Positions 7,786-19,268 are shown, counted from the first letter of the stretch. The stretch: 64,000 bases of DNA from Pseudomonas marginalis (GCF_024169655.1 NZ_JALJWV010000001.1:935001-999000); one strand, 5' to 3'. Translations and numbers: made by a program. The notes: a model not told the origin generated them from the sequence alone.

Positions 7786-9645
7786 ATGACCTCAGTAAAC
7801 CAGTTCTGGCGCCGGGCAAGATTGCCCCTGGCTGTCAGTCTCGCCTCTACGCTCGCCGGGCCGGCATTCGGCGTCAGTTTCAACATTGGTGAAATCGAAG
7901 GTAGCTTCGATTCGTCGCTTTCGGTGGGGGCCAGCTGGTCGACAGCCAAGGCCAACCGCGACCTGATCGGCGTCAACAATGGTGGCAAGGGCTTGTCCCA
8001 GACCTCCGATGACGGCCACTTGAACTTCAAGCGCGGCGAGACGTTCTCGAAGATCTTCAAGGGTATCCATGACCTGGAGCTGAAATACGGCGACACCGGT
8101 GTGTTTGTGCGGGGCAAGTACTGGTATGACTTTGAGTTGAAAGATGAAAGCCGCCTATTCAAGGACATCAGCGACAACAACCGCAAGGAAGGCGCCAAGT
8201 CCTCCGGCGGGCAGATTCTCGACGCGTTTATCTACCACAACTACGCCATTGCCGATCAGCCAGGCAACGTGCGGTTTGGCAAGCAGGTAGTGAGCTGGGG
8301 TGAAAGTACCTTCATCGGTGGCGGCATCAACTCCATCAACCCGATCGACGTGTCGGCGTTCCGTCGCCCGGGGGCTGAGATCAAGGAGGGCTTGATTCCG
8401 GTCAACATGTTCTATATGTCGCAAACCTTGACCGATAATCTGTCGGCCGAGGCGTTTTATCAGTTGGAATGGGACCAGACCGTCACGGATAACTGTGGAA
8501 CGTTCTTTTCGCAGCCGGACGTGATATCCGACGGTTGCAGCGACAACCTGCGGGTGCTTAACAGCCGCCGTTTCCTGCCTGGTGCAGTCCTCCCCGGTCT
8601 TGCTGCCAATGGTGTGGACGTCAATAACGAGGGTGTTCTCGTTCGCCGTGGTGCGGATCGCGACGCTCGCGATAGTGGTCAATTTGGTGTTGCATTCCAT
8701 TACAACTTCGAGCCGCTGGACACGGAGTTCGGCGCTTACTTCATGAATTACCACAGCCGTGCGCCTATTTTCAGCGCCCAGGGCGCACCGCAATCTGCTT
8801 ATACGGGGCCAACCGGCCTGCCGGGGTCGTTGCGCCCACTGGTGGTCGCGGGCAACTCCAACTATTTCGTCGAATACCCTGAAGACATTCGTCTGTATGG
8901 TCTGAGCTTCTCCACCACCTTGCCTACAGGCACCGCGTGGAGTGGTGAGTTGAGCTATCGCCCTAACGCCCCTGTTCAACTGAGCACCACTGACATCCTC
9001 TACGCGGGTGTCACCCCACTCCCAGGCTACGGCAATGCATCGGTGTTGAAGGGGAGTCCAGGCCAGGATCTGCATGGCTATAACCGTAAGGAAGTGACCC
9101 AGTTCCAGACCACCTTCACGCACTTCTTCGACCAAGTCATGGGTGCAAGTCGCCTGACCACCGTGGGTGAAATTGGTGTGACCCATGTGGGTGGCCTGGA
9201 AAGCAGATCAGAAGCGCGCTATGGCCGTGACCCGGTCTTTGGTCCGGGGGAGCTGCCAGGCGGCTTCTGTAATGCACTCAACAACTCGACGGCGCAAGGC
9301 GGGGGTCTAGCCAACGCGGCTAACCTAAACACCAACTGCAACAACGATGGCTTCACTACCGCGACGTCCTGGGGCTACCGCGCACGCGCCATCTGGGAAT
9401 ATCCGGACGTCTTCGCCGGGGTCAACCTCAAGCCTAACGTGGCCTGGTCCCACGACGTAAAAGGTTATTCTCCAGGCCCTGGCGGTAACTTTGAAGAGGG
9501 TCGCAAAGCGGTCAGCCTGGGGCTGGATGCTGAATACCAGAACACCTATACCGCGAGCCTGGCTTACACCAACTTCTTTGGTGGCAAGTTCAGTACGGTG
9601 GATGACCGCGACTTCGTTGCCCTGAGCTTCGGCGCCAACTTCTAA
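7786..9645 (+). CDS. DUF1302 family protein (probable outer-membrane beta-barrel)
   Basis: This 619-residue protein has an N-terminal signal peptide (basic RRAR, then a hydrophobic run ending GPAFG near residue 29). The rest is rich in alternating hydrophobic/polar stretches, Gly, Tyr and Phe, and ends in a phenylalanine (LSFGANF), as outer-membrane barrels do. It matches the DUF1302 family, whose members are often encoded beside DUF1329 proteins and lipid/alkane genes. ATG at 7786 is preferred over an upstream in-frame ATG because GGAG lies 8 bases before it and it opens directly into the signal peptide. The DUF1329 gene follows 29 bp downstream, so the two are almost certainly cotranscribed. 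The substrate is unknown; transport of a hydrophobic compound across the outer membrane is inference. Confidence 0.8.
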   Translation: MTSVNQFWRRARLPLAVSLASTLAGPAFGVSFNIGEIEGSFDSSLSVGASWSTAKANRDLIGVNNGGKGLSQTSDDGHLNFKRGETFSKIFKGIHDLELKYGDTGVFVRGKYWYDFELKDESRLFKDISDNNRKEGAKSSGGQILDAFIYHNYAIADQPGNVRFGKQVVSWGESTFIGGGINSINPIDVSAFRRPGAEIKEGLIPVNMFYMSQTLTDNLSAEAFYQLEWDQTVTDNCGTFFSQPDVISDGCSDNLRVLNSRRFLPGAVLPGLAANGVDVNNEGVLVRRGADRDARDSGQFGVAFHYNFEPLDTEFGAYFMNYHSRAPIFSAQGAPQSAYTGPTGLPGSLRPLVVAGNSNYFVEYPEDIRLYGLSFSTTLPTGTAWSGELSYRPNAPVQLSTTDILYAGVTPLPGYGNASVLKGSPGQDLHGYNRKEVTQFQTTFTHFFDQVMGASRLTTVGEIGVTHVGGLESRSEARYGRDPVFGPGELPGGFCNALNNSTAQGGGLANAANLNTNCNNDGFTTATSWGYRARAIWEYPDVFAGVNLKPNVAWSHDVKGYSPGPGGNFEEGRKAVSLGLDAEYQNTYTASLAYTNFFGGKFSTVDDRDFVALSFGANF

Positions 9646-9674
9646 GCACACTGCATTTCAGGAAGAACCAGAAC

Positions 9675-11039
9675 ATGAAAATAACTAAAAGTCTGTTGCA
9701 CGTCGGTGTGCTTGGGCTGTCGATCCTGGCGAGTAACGTCATGGCGGCGGTATCGGCGGATGAGGCCGCCAAGTTGGGCACGACCCTGACCCCGATGGGC
9801 GCCGAAATGGCCGGTAACGCCGCAGGCACCATTCCTAAATGGTCGCCGTTGCCGACGAATGCCGGCGCCGTCGACGCCCGTGGTTTCCTGGCCAACCCTT
9901 ACGCCAGTGAGCAACCGCAATTCACCATCACCGCGCAAAACGTCGAGCAATACAAAGACAAGCTGGCGCCGGGGCAGTACGCGATGTTCAAGCGCTACCC
10001 GGAAACCTTCAAGATGCCGGTCTACCCGACCCATCGCGGCGCCACCGTACCGGCCGAGGTGTTTGCCTCGATCAAGAAGAACGCCACCACCACCAACCTG
10101 GTGTCCGGCGGTAACGGCCTGGAAAACTTCGAAACCGCCGTGCCGTTCCCGATTCCGAAAAGTGGCGTTGAAGTCATCTGGAACCACATCACCCGCTACC
10201 GTGGCGGCAGCGTGACCCGCCTGGTGACCCAGGCCACGCCGCAGACCAACGGTTCGTTCAGCCTGGTGTATTTCAAAGACCAGTTCGTGTTTCGCGACAA
10301 GATGAAAGACTTCGACCCGAAAAACCCCGGCAACGTGCTGTTCTACTTCAAGCAGCAAGTGACCGCGCCGGCGCGTCTGGCGGGTGGTGTGCTGCTGGTC
10401 CACGAAACCCTCGACCAGGTGAAGGAACCGCGCTCGGCGTGGGTCTACAACGCCGGCCAGCGTCGTGTGCGCCGGGCGCCGCAAGTGTCTTATGACGGGC
10501 CGGGCACCGCCGCCGACGGCCTGCGTACCTCCGACAACCTCGACATGTACAACGGTGCGCCGGACCGCTACGACTGGAAACTGGAAGGCAAGAAAGAAAT
10601 CTACATCGCCTCCAACAGCTACAAGATCGACGATCCGAAACTCAAGTACGTCGACATCATCAAGGCCGGCCACATCAACCAGGACCTCGCACGCTACGAG
10701 CTGCGCCGCGTGTGGCACGTGGTCGCGACCCTGAAGGAAGGCCAGCGCCACATCTACGCCAAGCGTGATTTCTTCATCGACGAAGACACCTGGCAAGCGG
10801 CGGTGATCGATCACTACGACGGTCGCGGCCAACTGTGGCGCGTCGCCGAAGCCCATGCCGAGAACTACTACGACAAGCAAGTGCCGTGGTACGCCCTGGA
10901 AACCCTCTACGACCTGCAGTCCGGCCGTTACCTGGCCCTGGGCATGAAGAACGAAGAGAAGCAGGCGTATGACTTTGGCTTCATCTCCGGCATCAGCGAC
11001 TTCAGCCCGGCGGCCCTGCGCCAGGACGGTGTTCGCTAA
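9675..11039 (+). CDS. DUF1329 family periplasmic protein (LolA/LolB-like fold)
   Basis: This 454-residue protein has a signal peptide (MKITKSLL, hydrophobic core, NVMAA cut site near 24-25). The mature part matches DUF1329, a family predicted to share the half-barrel fold of the lipoprotein-sorting factors LolA and LolB, which shield hydrophobic ligands. Conserved-looking tracts include NVLFYFKQQVTAPARLAGG, NAGQRRVRRAP and the C-terminal YDFGFISG. It lies 29 bp after the DUF1302 gene on the same strand and is followed by a REPIN, which marks the end of the transcription unit. A role as a periplasmic carrier partnering the DUF1302 barrel is inferred from the fold class and constant gene pairing. 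Confidence 0.82.
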   Translation: MKITKSLLHVGVLGLSILASNVMAAVSADEAAKLGTTLTPMGAEMAGNAAGTIPKWSPLPTNAGAVDARGFLANPYASEQPQFTITAQNVEQYKDKLAPGQYAMFKRYPETFKMPVYPTHRGATVPAEVFASIKKNATTTNLVSGGNGLENFETAVPFPIPKSGVEVIWNHITRYRGGSVTRLVTQATPQTNGSFSLVYFKDQFVFRDKMKDFDPKNPGNVLFYFKQQVTAPARLAGGVLLVHETLDQVKEPRSAWVYNAGQRRVRRAPQVSYDGPGTAADGLRTSDNLDMYNGAPDRYDWKLEGKKEIYIASNSYKIDDPKLKYVDIIKAGHINQDLARYELRRVWHVVATLKEGQRHIYAKRDFFIDEDTWQAAVIDHYDGRGQLWRVAEAHAENYYDKQVPWYALETLYDLQSGRYLALGMKNEEKQAYDFGFISGISDFSPAALRQDGVR

Positions 11040-11054
11040 GCTCCACGCGTAGCC

Positions 11055-11150
11055 AAATGTGGGAGGGGGCTTGCCCCCGATAGCGGTCTGACTGCCAATA
11101 AATCTATTGGCTGACCCAGCGCAATCGGGAGCAAGCTCCCTCCCACATTT
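11055..11150. repeat. REPIN (two inverted REP palindromes)
   Basis: Two REP units face each other: AATGTGGGAGGGGGCTTGCC near 11055 and its inverted partner ending CTCCCTCCCACATTT near 11150, with about 40 bp of unrelated sequence between. This is the common fluorescent-pseudomonad REPIN, mobilised in trans by a REP-associated tyrosine transposase. It sits between the DUF1329 gene and the LuxR-family gene. Confidence 0.85.
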
Positions 11151-11264
11151 TTTGTCGCAGTTCTTTTTCAGGCAAATGTTGCAAAGATCTACAAACCCGC
11201 CGTTTTTACCGCTAGTCTGCGGACATCTGCAATGCCGACAACAGCCTTCTACAAGAGCCCGGCG

Positions 11265-13994
11265 ATGACTGATCTGTCCCGAATCCACGGGCCTGCCAGC
11301 GCGGTAATCCCGACGCTGGAAGGTCGCTTCTACAGGCCTCCGTTGCCTGACGGCTACGTGCTGCGACCGCGCCTGTGCGAACGGCTGAGCGCCGGCCTGG
11401 AAGGGCGATTGCTACTGGTCTGCGCCCCCGCGGGGTTCGGCAAGAGTTCGCTGGCGGTCGAGTTCTGTCAGAGTCTGCCGGCCCATTGGCAAAGTCTTTG
11501 GTTGGGCCTGAGCCCACGGGATAACGACCCCGGTCGTTTCCTCGAGCGGCTGCTCGACGGCTTGCAACAATACTTCCCGCAATTGGGTGCCCAATCCTTG
11601 GGCCTGCTGAAAATGCGTCAACGTCACCAGCCGTTCGCCTTCGAAGAATGGCTCGATGGCTTGCTCGATGAGCTGGCGGTGCATTTGTCCACGCGTGCGC
11701 CTTTGTTGCTGGTGCTGGATGACTACCATTTGGCCCAGGGCCCGGTGCTTGATCGCTGCCTGCAATTTTTCCTCAATCATTTGCCCGATGGCCTGCTGGT
11801 GCTGGTTACCAGTCGCCAGCGCCCAGATTGGCACCTGGCGCGCTTGCGCCTGTCTCGGCACCTGCTGGAGTTGCATGAGCAAGACCTGCGCCTGACCCAC
11901 GCCGAATCCCTGGCGGTGCTGGATCGCCACAGCAGTTCGCTGCGCGGCGAGGCGCTGGATAATTTGATCCGGCGCAGTGAAGGCTGGGTCGCCGGCTTGC
12001 GTTTCTGGCTGTTGGCGGCCTCCGAAGCGGGGAATGAAGGCGCCTTACCGCAGAGTCTGCACGGCGGCGAAGGCTTGATACGCGACTATTTGCTGGAAGA
12101 AGTGATCGATTGCCTGCCGGCAGAAGTCCAGGCATTCCTCTATGAAACCGCTTCGCAGGAACGCTTTTGCAGCGAACTGTGCGACGCCATACGCGACGCT
12201 CATGACAGCGCGGAAATCCTGCGTTACTTGCAGGCTCACCAGGTATTTCTGGTGCCGCTGGACGAGCAGGGGCACTGGTTCCGTTACCACCATTTGTTTT
12301 CCGACCTGCTGCGCACCCGGCGCGCGAGCAGCGCCGTGCTGCCGCCCGCCAGCCTGCACCTGCGCGCCTGTCGCTGGTTCAACGCCCAGGGGCTGATCGA
12401 TGAAGCGGTCGAGCAGGCGTTGCGCGCCGGTCATCTGGATGTGGCGGCGAACCTGGTGCAGAACCTCTCCGAGGAGCAACTGCTGGCCGAGCAGAACGTC
12501 GGCATGCTCCTACGCTGGAAAATGGACCTGCCCGACAGCCTGCTGATCAGCACGCCCCGGTTGATCGTGCTGTACAGCTGGGCCTTGGGCCTGGCCTGTC
12601 AGTTGGATGCGGCGGAAGAACTCTCGAGCTACCTCAGCCGCTTCCTGCCGGCACCATCGGCCACCGCGCAGAAGTCGATGCTGGCGCAGTGGCTGGCGCT
12701 GAGCGGGATCATCGCCCGGGGCCGAGGCGACCGCGAGCTGACCCAGCGCTATTGCAGCGAAGCCTTGGAAAGCCTGCCGCAGCGCCGTTACGGCCAGCGC
12801 CTGATGTGCCTGTCGACCCTCTCCAACCTGGCGATCGTCGACGCCGACCTGTGGCGCGCCCGTGGCTTGAACCGCGAATCCCTCGAATTGGCGCAGCGCG
12901 TCGGCAACCCGCTGTTCGAGGCCCTGGCCCATTACGACCGAGCGCGGGTCTTGCAGGCGCGCGGCGAAATCCTGCGCTCGCTGGATGAAGTGCGCCAAGG
13001 CCTGCAGCGCTTGCACGACCTGTCGCCCCAGCGGCTATACGCCGTGCGCGCCCGATTAGCGCTTTACGAAGGCTACCTGCTGCTGACGCGTTATCAGCCG
13101 GAAGCCGGCCTGGACCGCCTGCGCGCCGGCCTGGCCGAAGCCCGCGCCTGCCGGGATATCAGCGTGCTGATCGGGCATTGCGTGATTGCCAACTTCGAAG
13201 GGCGCCGCGGCGACTTCGCCAAAGCCTTCGCCGAACTGGCCGAGGCCGAACGTCTGATGCACATCTGGGACGTGCCGCCGATTTACTACCTGGCAATGAT
13301 CACCCTGATCAAATGCGAGCTCTGGCTAGCCCAGGGGCGTACCGACCTGGCCGACGCCTGGCTGACCCGCCTGGGGCAAACCTACAACGGTGAACACGCG
13401 GCGGCCGCCCCGGAGTTTCATCCGCATCTGCCACAGCATATCGAGCTGCAGCAGGCCGCGCTGGATGCCATCCGTCATCAACCGGCGGCGGCCCTCCAGC
13501 GGCTCGAAGACCTGGCGCAACACGCCCACAGCAGCGGGCGCCAGATGATTGCCCTGATGGCGCTGACCCAGCAGGCGCAGTTGCTGCTGGAGAACGGCCT
13601 GGAGGCCAAAGCGCGAGAGGTGTTGGCCCGCGCACTTGAAGCCGGGGCCGGGGGGGCGCTGCAACCCTTCCAGCGATTGCTTGAAGGGTATCCCGACTGG
13701 ATGCGCGATCAACTCGGCCAAGATCCCCATGGGGCATTGAACCAGTGCCTGTTGGCGCTGCTGCCGGCCGTCGCGGTCAGCGAGCCGGCGCCCAACCATC
13801 AAACCCTGAGCGTCCGCGAGCTGGCGGTACTGCAACTGATCGCCCAAGGCTGTTCGAACCAGGAAATCAGTAAGCGACTCTTCATTTCCCTGCACACGGT
13901 CAAGACCCACGCCAGCCATATCAACAGCAAACTGGGGGTGGAGCGGCGCACCCAGGCGGTGGCGCGGGCGCAGGAGCTGCGGTTGATTGGTTAA
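11265..13994 (+). CDS. MalT/AlkS-like LuxR-family transcriptional activator
   Basis: This 909-residue regulator has the large LuxR-type (LAL/STAND) layout. An N-terminal NTPase carries the P-loop APAGFGKSS around residues 54-62 and the Walker B-like LLVLDDYH. A long helical TPR-like sensor region follows, rich in Leu/Ala (about 340-800). The C-terminal LuxR helix-turn-helix includes LSVRELAVLQLIAQG and HTVKTHASHINSKLG. ATG 11265 is chosen over one at 11232 because AAGAG precedes it at suitable distance; the upstream start is not excluded. Members such as MalT and AlkS bind a small ligand plus ATP and activate nearby catabolic operons. Position after the acyl-CoA ligase, DUF1302 and DUF1329 genes makes these the likely targets; ligand unknown. 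Confidence 0.88.
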   Translation: MTDLSRIHGPASAVIPTLEGRFYRPPLPDGYVLRPRLCERLSAGLEGRLLLVCAPAGFGKSSLAVEFCQSLPAHWQSLWLGLSPRDNDPGRFLERLLDGLQQYFPQLGAQSLGLLKMRQRHQPFAFEEWLDGLLDELAVHLSTRAPLLLVLDDYHLAQGPVLDRCLQFFLNHLPDGLLVLVTSRQRPDWHLARLRLSRHLLELHEQDLRLTHAESLAVLDRHSSSLRGEALDNLIRRSEGWVAGLRFWLLAASEAGNEGALPQSLHGGEGLIRDYLLEEVIDCLPAEVQAFLYETASQERFCSELCDAIRDAHDSAEILRYLQAHQVFLVPLDEQGHWFRYHHLFSDLLRTRRASSAVLPPASLHLRACRWFNAQGLIDEAVEQALRAGHLDVAANLVQNLSEEQLLAEQNVGMLLRWKMDLPDSLLISTPRLIVLYSWALGLACQLDAAEELSSYLSRFLPAPSATAQKSMLAQWLALSGIIARGRGDRELTQRYCSEALESLPQRRYGQRLMCLSTLSNLAIVDADLWRARGLNRESLELAQRVGNPLFEALAHYDRARVLQARGEILRSLDEVRQGLQRLHDLSPQRLYAVRARLALYEGYLLLTRYQPEAGLDRLRAGLAEARACRDISVLIGHCVIANFEGRRGDFAKAFAELAEAERLMHIWDVPPIYYLAMITLIKCELWLAQGRTDLADAWLTRLGQTYNGEHAAAAPEFHPHLPQHIELQQAALDAIRHQPAAALQRLEDLAQHAHSSGRQMIALMALTQQAQLLLENGLEAKAREVLARALEAGAGGALQPFQRLLEGYPDWMRDQLGQDPHGALNQCLLALLPAVAVSEPAPNHQTLSVRELAVLQLIAQGCSNQEISKRLFISLHTVKTHASHINSKLGVERRTQAVARAQELRLIG

Positions 13995-14007
13995 AGAGTG
14001 AACGCCG

Positions 14008-14042
14008 TGACGAGCGAGCTTGCTCGCGGTGGGCTGCGAAGC
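14008..14042. repeat. Single REP-like palindrome
   Basis: GAGCGAGCTTGCTCGC at 14012-14027 is the core of a second REP class found in pseudomonads. It lies 14-30 bases after the LuxR-family gene, between two same-strand genes, and could also act as a weak transcript-end hairpin. Confidence 0.6.
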
Positions 14043-14123
14043 CACTCCAGTCTGGTTTAATAGTGCAATTATTCTGGCGAGATTCGCCCGAAACTACCCT
14101 TCATTTGCACCCGAGGCCCGTTC

Positions 14124-14768
14124 ATGGACACCGCAAAGCCGACCCTCATCCGCGAAACCTTCCCCGTCGGCCCGTTGCAGTGCAACTGCACCATCATCGG
14201 CGATCCCATCAGTAAAAAAGCCATCGTGGTCGATCCCGGCGGCAATCACGAACTGATCCTGGCGCGGCTCGATGCGCTGGGTCTCAAGGTAGTAAGCATC
14301 ATTCACACCCATGCCCACCTGGATCACTTCCTGGCTTCCGGCCAGTTGAAGGAGAAGACCGGCGCGACCCTGCACTTGCACAAGGCCGACCAGTTTCTCT
14401 GGGACAACCTGGAGATGCAGTGCCAGATGTTTGGCGTGCCATATACGCCGGTGCCGCCCCCGGACCGTTGGCTGGCCGACGATGAAGAACTGGCCTGCGG
14501 TTGCGGCGTAGCATTGCATACGCCGGGGCACACGCCGGGGTCGATGAGTTTCTGGTTTGCCGACGCCAAGCTGCTGATTGCCGGGGATACGCTGTTTCGC
14601 CGGGGCGTGGGCCGCACGGATTTGTGGGGCGGGGACCAGGCGGCGATCGTGCGGTCGATCAAGCAGCGGTTGTATACGTTGGATGAGGCCGCGACGGTGG
14701 TGACCGGTCACGGGCCGGATACGCGACTGGGTGATGAGATGCGTGAGAACCCCTTTGTGCGCGCGTGA
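14124..14768 (+). CDS. Metallo-beta-lactamase-fold hydrolase (glyoxalase II-like)
   Basis: This 214-residue protein carries the metal-binding motif THAHLDH (the THxHxDH type) at about residues 56-62. Later ligands include His in HTPGHTPGS, Asp in AGDTLF and His in VTGHGPDT, so all ligands of a binuclear zinc hydrolase are present. The family hydrolyses thioesters such as S-lactoylglutathione, but close relatives include persulfide dioxygenases and unassigned enzymes. It resembles the short YcbL-type members rather than the longer GloB, which carries an extra C-terminal glutathione-binding domain. It stands alone, followed by the OmpA-like gene after 211 bp. The exact substrate is not decided by sequence. 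Confidence 0.85.
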   Translation: MDTAKPTLIRETFPVGPLQCNCTIIGDPISKKAIVVDPGGNHELILARLDALGLKVVSIIHTHAHLDHFLASGQLKEKTGATLHLHKADQFLWDNLEMQCQMFGVPYTPVPPPDRWLADDEELACGCGVALHTPGHTPGSMSFWFADAKLLIAGDTLFRRGVGRTDLWGGDQAAIVRSIKQRLYTLDEAATVVTGHGPDTRLGDEMRENPFVRA

Positions 14769-14979
14769 CTGCAGCGCAAGCGGTCAAGGCCTGTAGCAAA
14801 AAACTCAGCTTGTGTTCAGCGTGGGTCTGCTACGGTTTGTGCAGCGACGGTAGTCCTGAATCTTTTGTTACAGGTCGGGATACGTCTACGGAATTTTTAC
14901 CGTTTGTCGCGTTCAAAGCTCGGCAAAGATCCATTGTCCATGTCCTCTGCACCCAGAGTGCAAAAGTAGGAGCTTCTCC

Positions 14980-15753
14980 ATGTTCACTCCGCGTCGTCTG
15001 CTAGTTGTCGCTACTGCCGTAGCCTTGTTATCTGGCTGTGCTTCACCTAATCCGTATGACGGTAGCAGCCAGGGACAGGCGAGTAATGAATCCGGTGGCA
15101 TGAGCAAGACCGCCAAGTACGGCGGCCTCGGTGCCCTGGCCGGTGCGTTGGCCGGTGCGGCCATCGACCATAACAACCGTGGCAAGGGCGCGCTGATCGG
15201 TGCGGTCGTCGCGGGGGCAGGCGCAGCGGGTTATGGCTACTACGCCGACCAGCAGGAAAAGAAACTGCGCGCAAGCATGGCCAATACCGGGGTTGAAGTT
15301 CAGCGCCAGGGCGATCAGATCAAACTGATCATGCCGGGTAACATCACCTTCGCCACCAACTCGGACGCGATCTCCAGCAGCTTCTACATGCCGCTGAACA
15401 ACCTGGCCAACTCGCTCAAGCAGTTCAGCCAGAACACCATCCAGATCGTGGGTTACACCGATAGCACTGGCAGCCGCCAACTGAACATGGACCTGTCCCA
15501 GCGTCGTGCGCAGAGTGTGGCGAATTACCTGACATCCCAAGGCGTCAGCGCTGCCAACCTGAGCGCTCGCGGTGCCGGTCCGGATAATCCGATTGCCAGC
15601 AATGCCGACGTCAACGGGCGCGCTCAGAACCGGCGTGTAGAAGTGAACCTGGGCCCAATCCCGGGCCAGCAGTACGGCCAGCCAGGTGCCCAGCAACAGG
15701 CGCCGCAGCAGAACAACCAGTTCCAGGGCAACCCGTACTCGCAATACCAGTAA
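14980..15753 (+). CDS. OmpA-family lipoprotein, YiaD-like
   Basis: This 257-residue envelope protein has a lipoprotein signal peptide with lipobox LSGC (Cys20), placing it in the outer membrane. A glycine-zipper segment follows (repeated GxLAGALAG and GAVVAGAGAAGYG, about 50-87), then a periplasmic OmpA C-terminal domain that binds peptidoglycan. The latter holds GYTDSTGSRQLNMDLSQRRA and NRRVEVNL with the Asp and Arg that hold diaminopimelate. The tail after 225 is Gln/Pro-rich and low complexity. The start ATG follows AGGAG. A strong terminator lies just after the gene. It probably tethers the outer membrane to the cell wall. It is convergent with dolP, another outer-membrane maintenance gene. 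Confidence 0.88.
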   Translation: MFTPRRLLVVATAVALLSGCASPNPYDGSSQGQASNESGGMSKTAKYGGLGALAGALAGAAIDHNNRGKGALIGAVVAGAGAAGYGYYADQQEKKLRASMANTGVEVQRQGDQIKLIMPGNITFATNSDAISSSFYMPLNNLANSLKQFSQNTIQIVGYTDSTGSRQLNMDLSQRRAQSVANYLTSQGVSAANLSARGAGPDNPIASNADVNGRAQNRRVEVNLGPIPGQQYGQPGAQQQAPQQNNQFQGNPYSQYQ

Positions 15754-15770
15754 TCACCCGCTAATAAAAA

Positions 15771-15804
15771 GGGCGCCCTGCAGTGAATGCAGGGCGCCCT
15801 TTTT
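15771..15804. terminator. Bidirectional Rho-independent terminator
   Basis: A perfect 12-bp stem (arms GGGCGCCCTGCA at 15771-15782 and TGCAGGGCGCCC at 15788-15799, loop GTGAA) is flanked by AAAAA on the left and TTTTTT on the right. It sits between the convergent OmpA-like and dolP genes and should stop transcription from both. Confidence 0.93.
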
Positions 15805-15821
15805 TATGGCTGTCGGTTACA

Positions 15822-17456
<1,635 letters not shown>

Positions 17457-17457
<1 letters not shown>

Positions 17458-19268
17458 CAGCGTGGGGTATCGGGCAGACGCTGGACCTCGCCGCTGACGA
17501 ACTTCGCCCACGGCATCTGGCGGTCAACGCGCTGGTTGGCGCTGATGCCCAGGCTGCCCGAGAGGCCGTCAATGCGTGTGTCCGGCAATGCCTTGAGTTG
17601 GCCCACGCGTGGCGCCAGGCGGTAGGCATCGACGCCCATCGCGTACAGGCGGCCAAGGCTGCCATTGGCTTGTGGCCATTGTGCGGCAACCTGGTTGCGC
17701 AGCGGGTCGGTGGTGTTGAGCAGCCAAGGGGTTTCGCAGAACATGACGTTGGTCATGTCCAGGTACTGGTTCTTGTCGCCGCTGGCGCTGAACACGTGGG
17801 AGGTTGCATACACCGGCACGTCGCCGGCGTACTGGAAGTTCAGGGTCGGCTTGATCTGCTGGGCCAGTTGCGGGGTGACGGCCAGGAAGATGAACTCGAT
17901 GTCCTGGCGACGCGAAGGCTGTGCGGCGACGTCGGTGCCGACGGCGCTTTGCAGGCTCTTGGCACGGCCTTCGCTTTTGCGCAGTTGAAACAGATCGGCG
18001 ATCTGCTGGGCGAGGGCGACCGGTTGGTCGACGTACTCGACGCCGACAACGGTGCCGCCGTTGGCTTCCCAGTCCTGACGGAAGGCCTTGTAGACACGCT
18101 CACCCCATTCGCCACGGGGCACCATCGCGGCCGCGCGGTGCAGGCCGTCGGCACGGGCGCGGCGCGAGACTTCGCGAGCTTCGTCTTCAGCTGCCAGGCC
18201 GAACTGGAACAGTTGCGCCGGGTTTTGATCGGCCTCGCTGTAGTTCAATGCCAGGGTGGTAATCGGCAATTGCGGGCGCGCGCTGAGCTGTTTGACCAGC
18301 GGTTTTTCCAGCGGGCCGACGACCAATTGCACGCCGGCGGCCTTGGCCTTGGCGTAGAAGTCGTCGAGGGACGTCAGGCGCGAGCTGTCATAGAACTCGA
18401 TGACCGGCGGCTTCTGCCCGGCTTGTTCAGCCTGGTAGTGCGCGGCCATGAAGCCTTCGCGTAGCGCTTTGGCAACGGCGGCCAGTGGGCCTTCCTGCGG
18501 CAGCAGCAGGGCGATCTTGTTCAGCGGCTGGCTCGCCAGCTCCTTGAGCTTGGTCAACGGCGCCGGCAGTTGCACGGCAGCCGGGTGACCTGGATTCTGC
18601 GCACGCCACGTGTCGATGGCGGCTTGCTGTTGCTCCAGTGTGCCGGCGCCCTTGACCGCCTGGGCCAAGGTGATCCAGCCGTCGAGCGTTGGGTTGCCGC
18701 TGGCTTGCAGCTGTTCGGCCGGCAGCGCGGCAATCAACGCCCAGATGGCTTCATGGTTGCTCTTCGCGGCGTCGCCGGTCAGCAGTGGCGCCATGGCCAC
18801 ACGCTCGCGAGCGGCGGCCAGGGTCTGGCCGTCGGCTTCATAAGCGCGCGCATGTACGGTGCCGGTGCGAACCTGCTGTTCGGCCGGCAGCTCCTTCAGG
18901 TTTTGCAGGCTGGGGTGGTTCAACGCCGTCAGCGCGGCCTTGGGCTGGTTGCGCGCCATGGCCAGTTCGGCGGCCAGGGTGCTGGCGAATATCTGCGCGG
19001 CGGGCTTGAGAGCATCCAGTGGCACCTGCGCAAGAATCTGCGACGAGCGGCCAGCGTTGTTCTGGTGGTAGGCCATGTCCGCCGCACTCAAGCGCAGCAG
19101 TGCAGCTTTTTCGGGGGTGTTGGCGGTGGTCGCCTGTTCGAGCAGTTGTTCGATACTGGCGTCCGGGGTCCGTGGCAGGTCGCCAAGGCTGGACGAGGGC
19201 GAGCTGGCGCAGGCGCCCAGCAAGGCAGCGAGGCAGAGGGCGGAGAGCAGCCGCAGACAAGGGATCAT
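17457..19268 (-). CDS. lpoA: Penicillin-binding-protein activator LpoA
   Basis: This 603-residue outer-membrane lipoprotein has signal peptide MIPCLRLLSALCLAALLGAC with the acylated Cys at 20. An N-terminal TPR-like helical part (to about 250) is followed by a periplasmic-binding-protein type I fold (IALLLPQEGPLAAVAKALREG onward). LpoA reaches through the peptidoglycan to activate the synthase PBP1A. ATG 19268 is used in preference to an upstream TTG because AGGA precedes it with good spacing and it opens directly into the signal peptide. It heads the lpoA-yraN-diaA-dolP run and is divergent from rsmI, with about 220 bp between the two starts. Confidence 0.9.

Noticed and set aside
9642..11288. 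548-codon open frame opposite the DUF1329 gene
   Set aside because: Shadow of the plus-strand gene; composition is His/Val/Arg-rich without motifs and it would run through the REPIN.
14765..15004. 79-codon frame between the MBL gene and the OmpA-like gene
   Set aside because: Overlaps the OmpA-like start, has no ribosome site and the sequence looks random.
15771..15804. GGGCGCC palindrome considered as an operator
   Set aside because: The A-run and T-run on either side and the convergent genes make it a bidirectional terminator.
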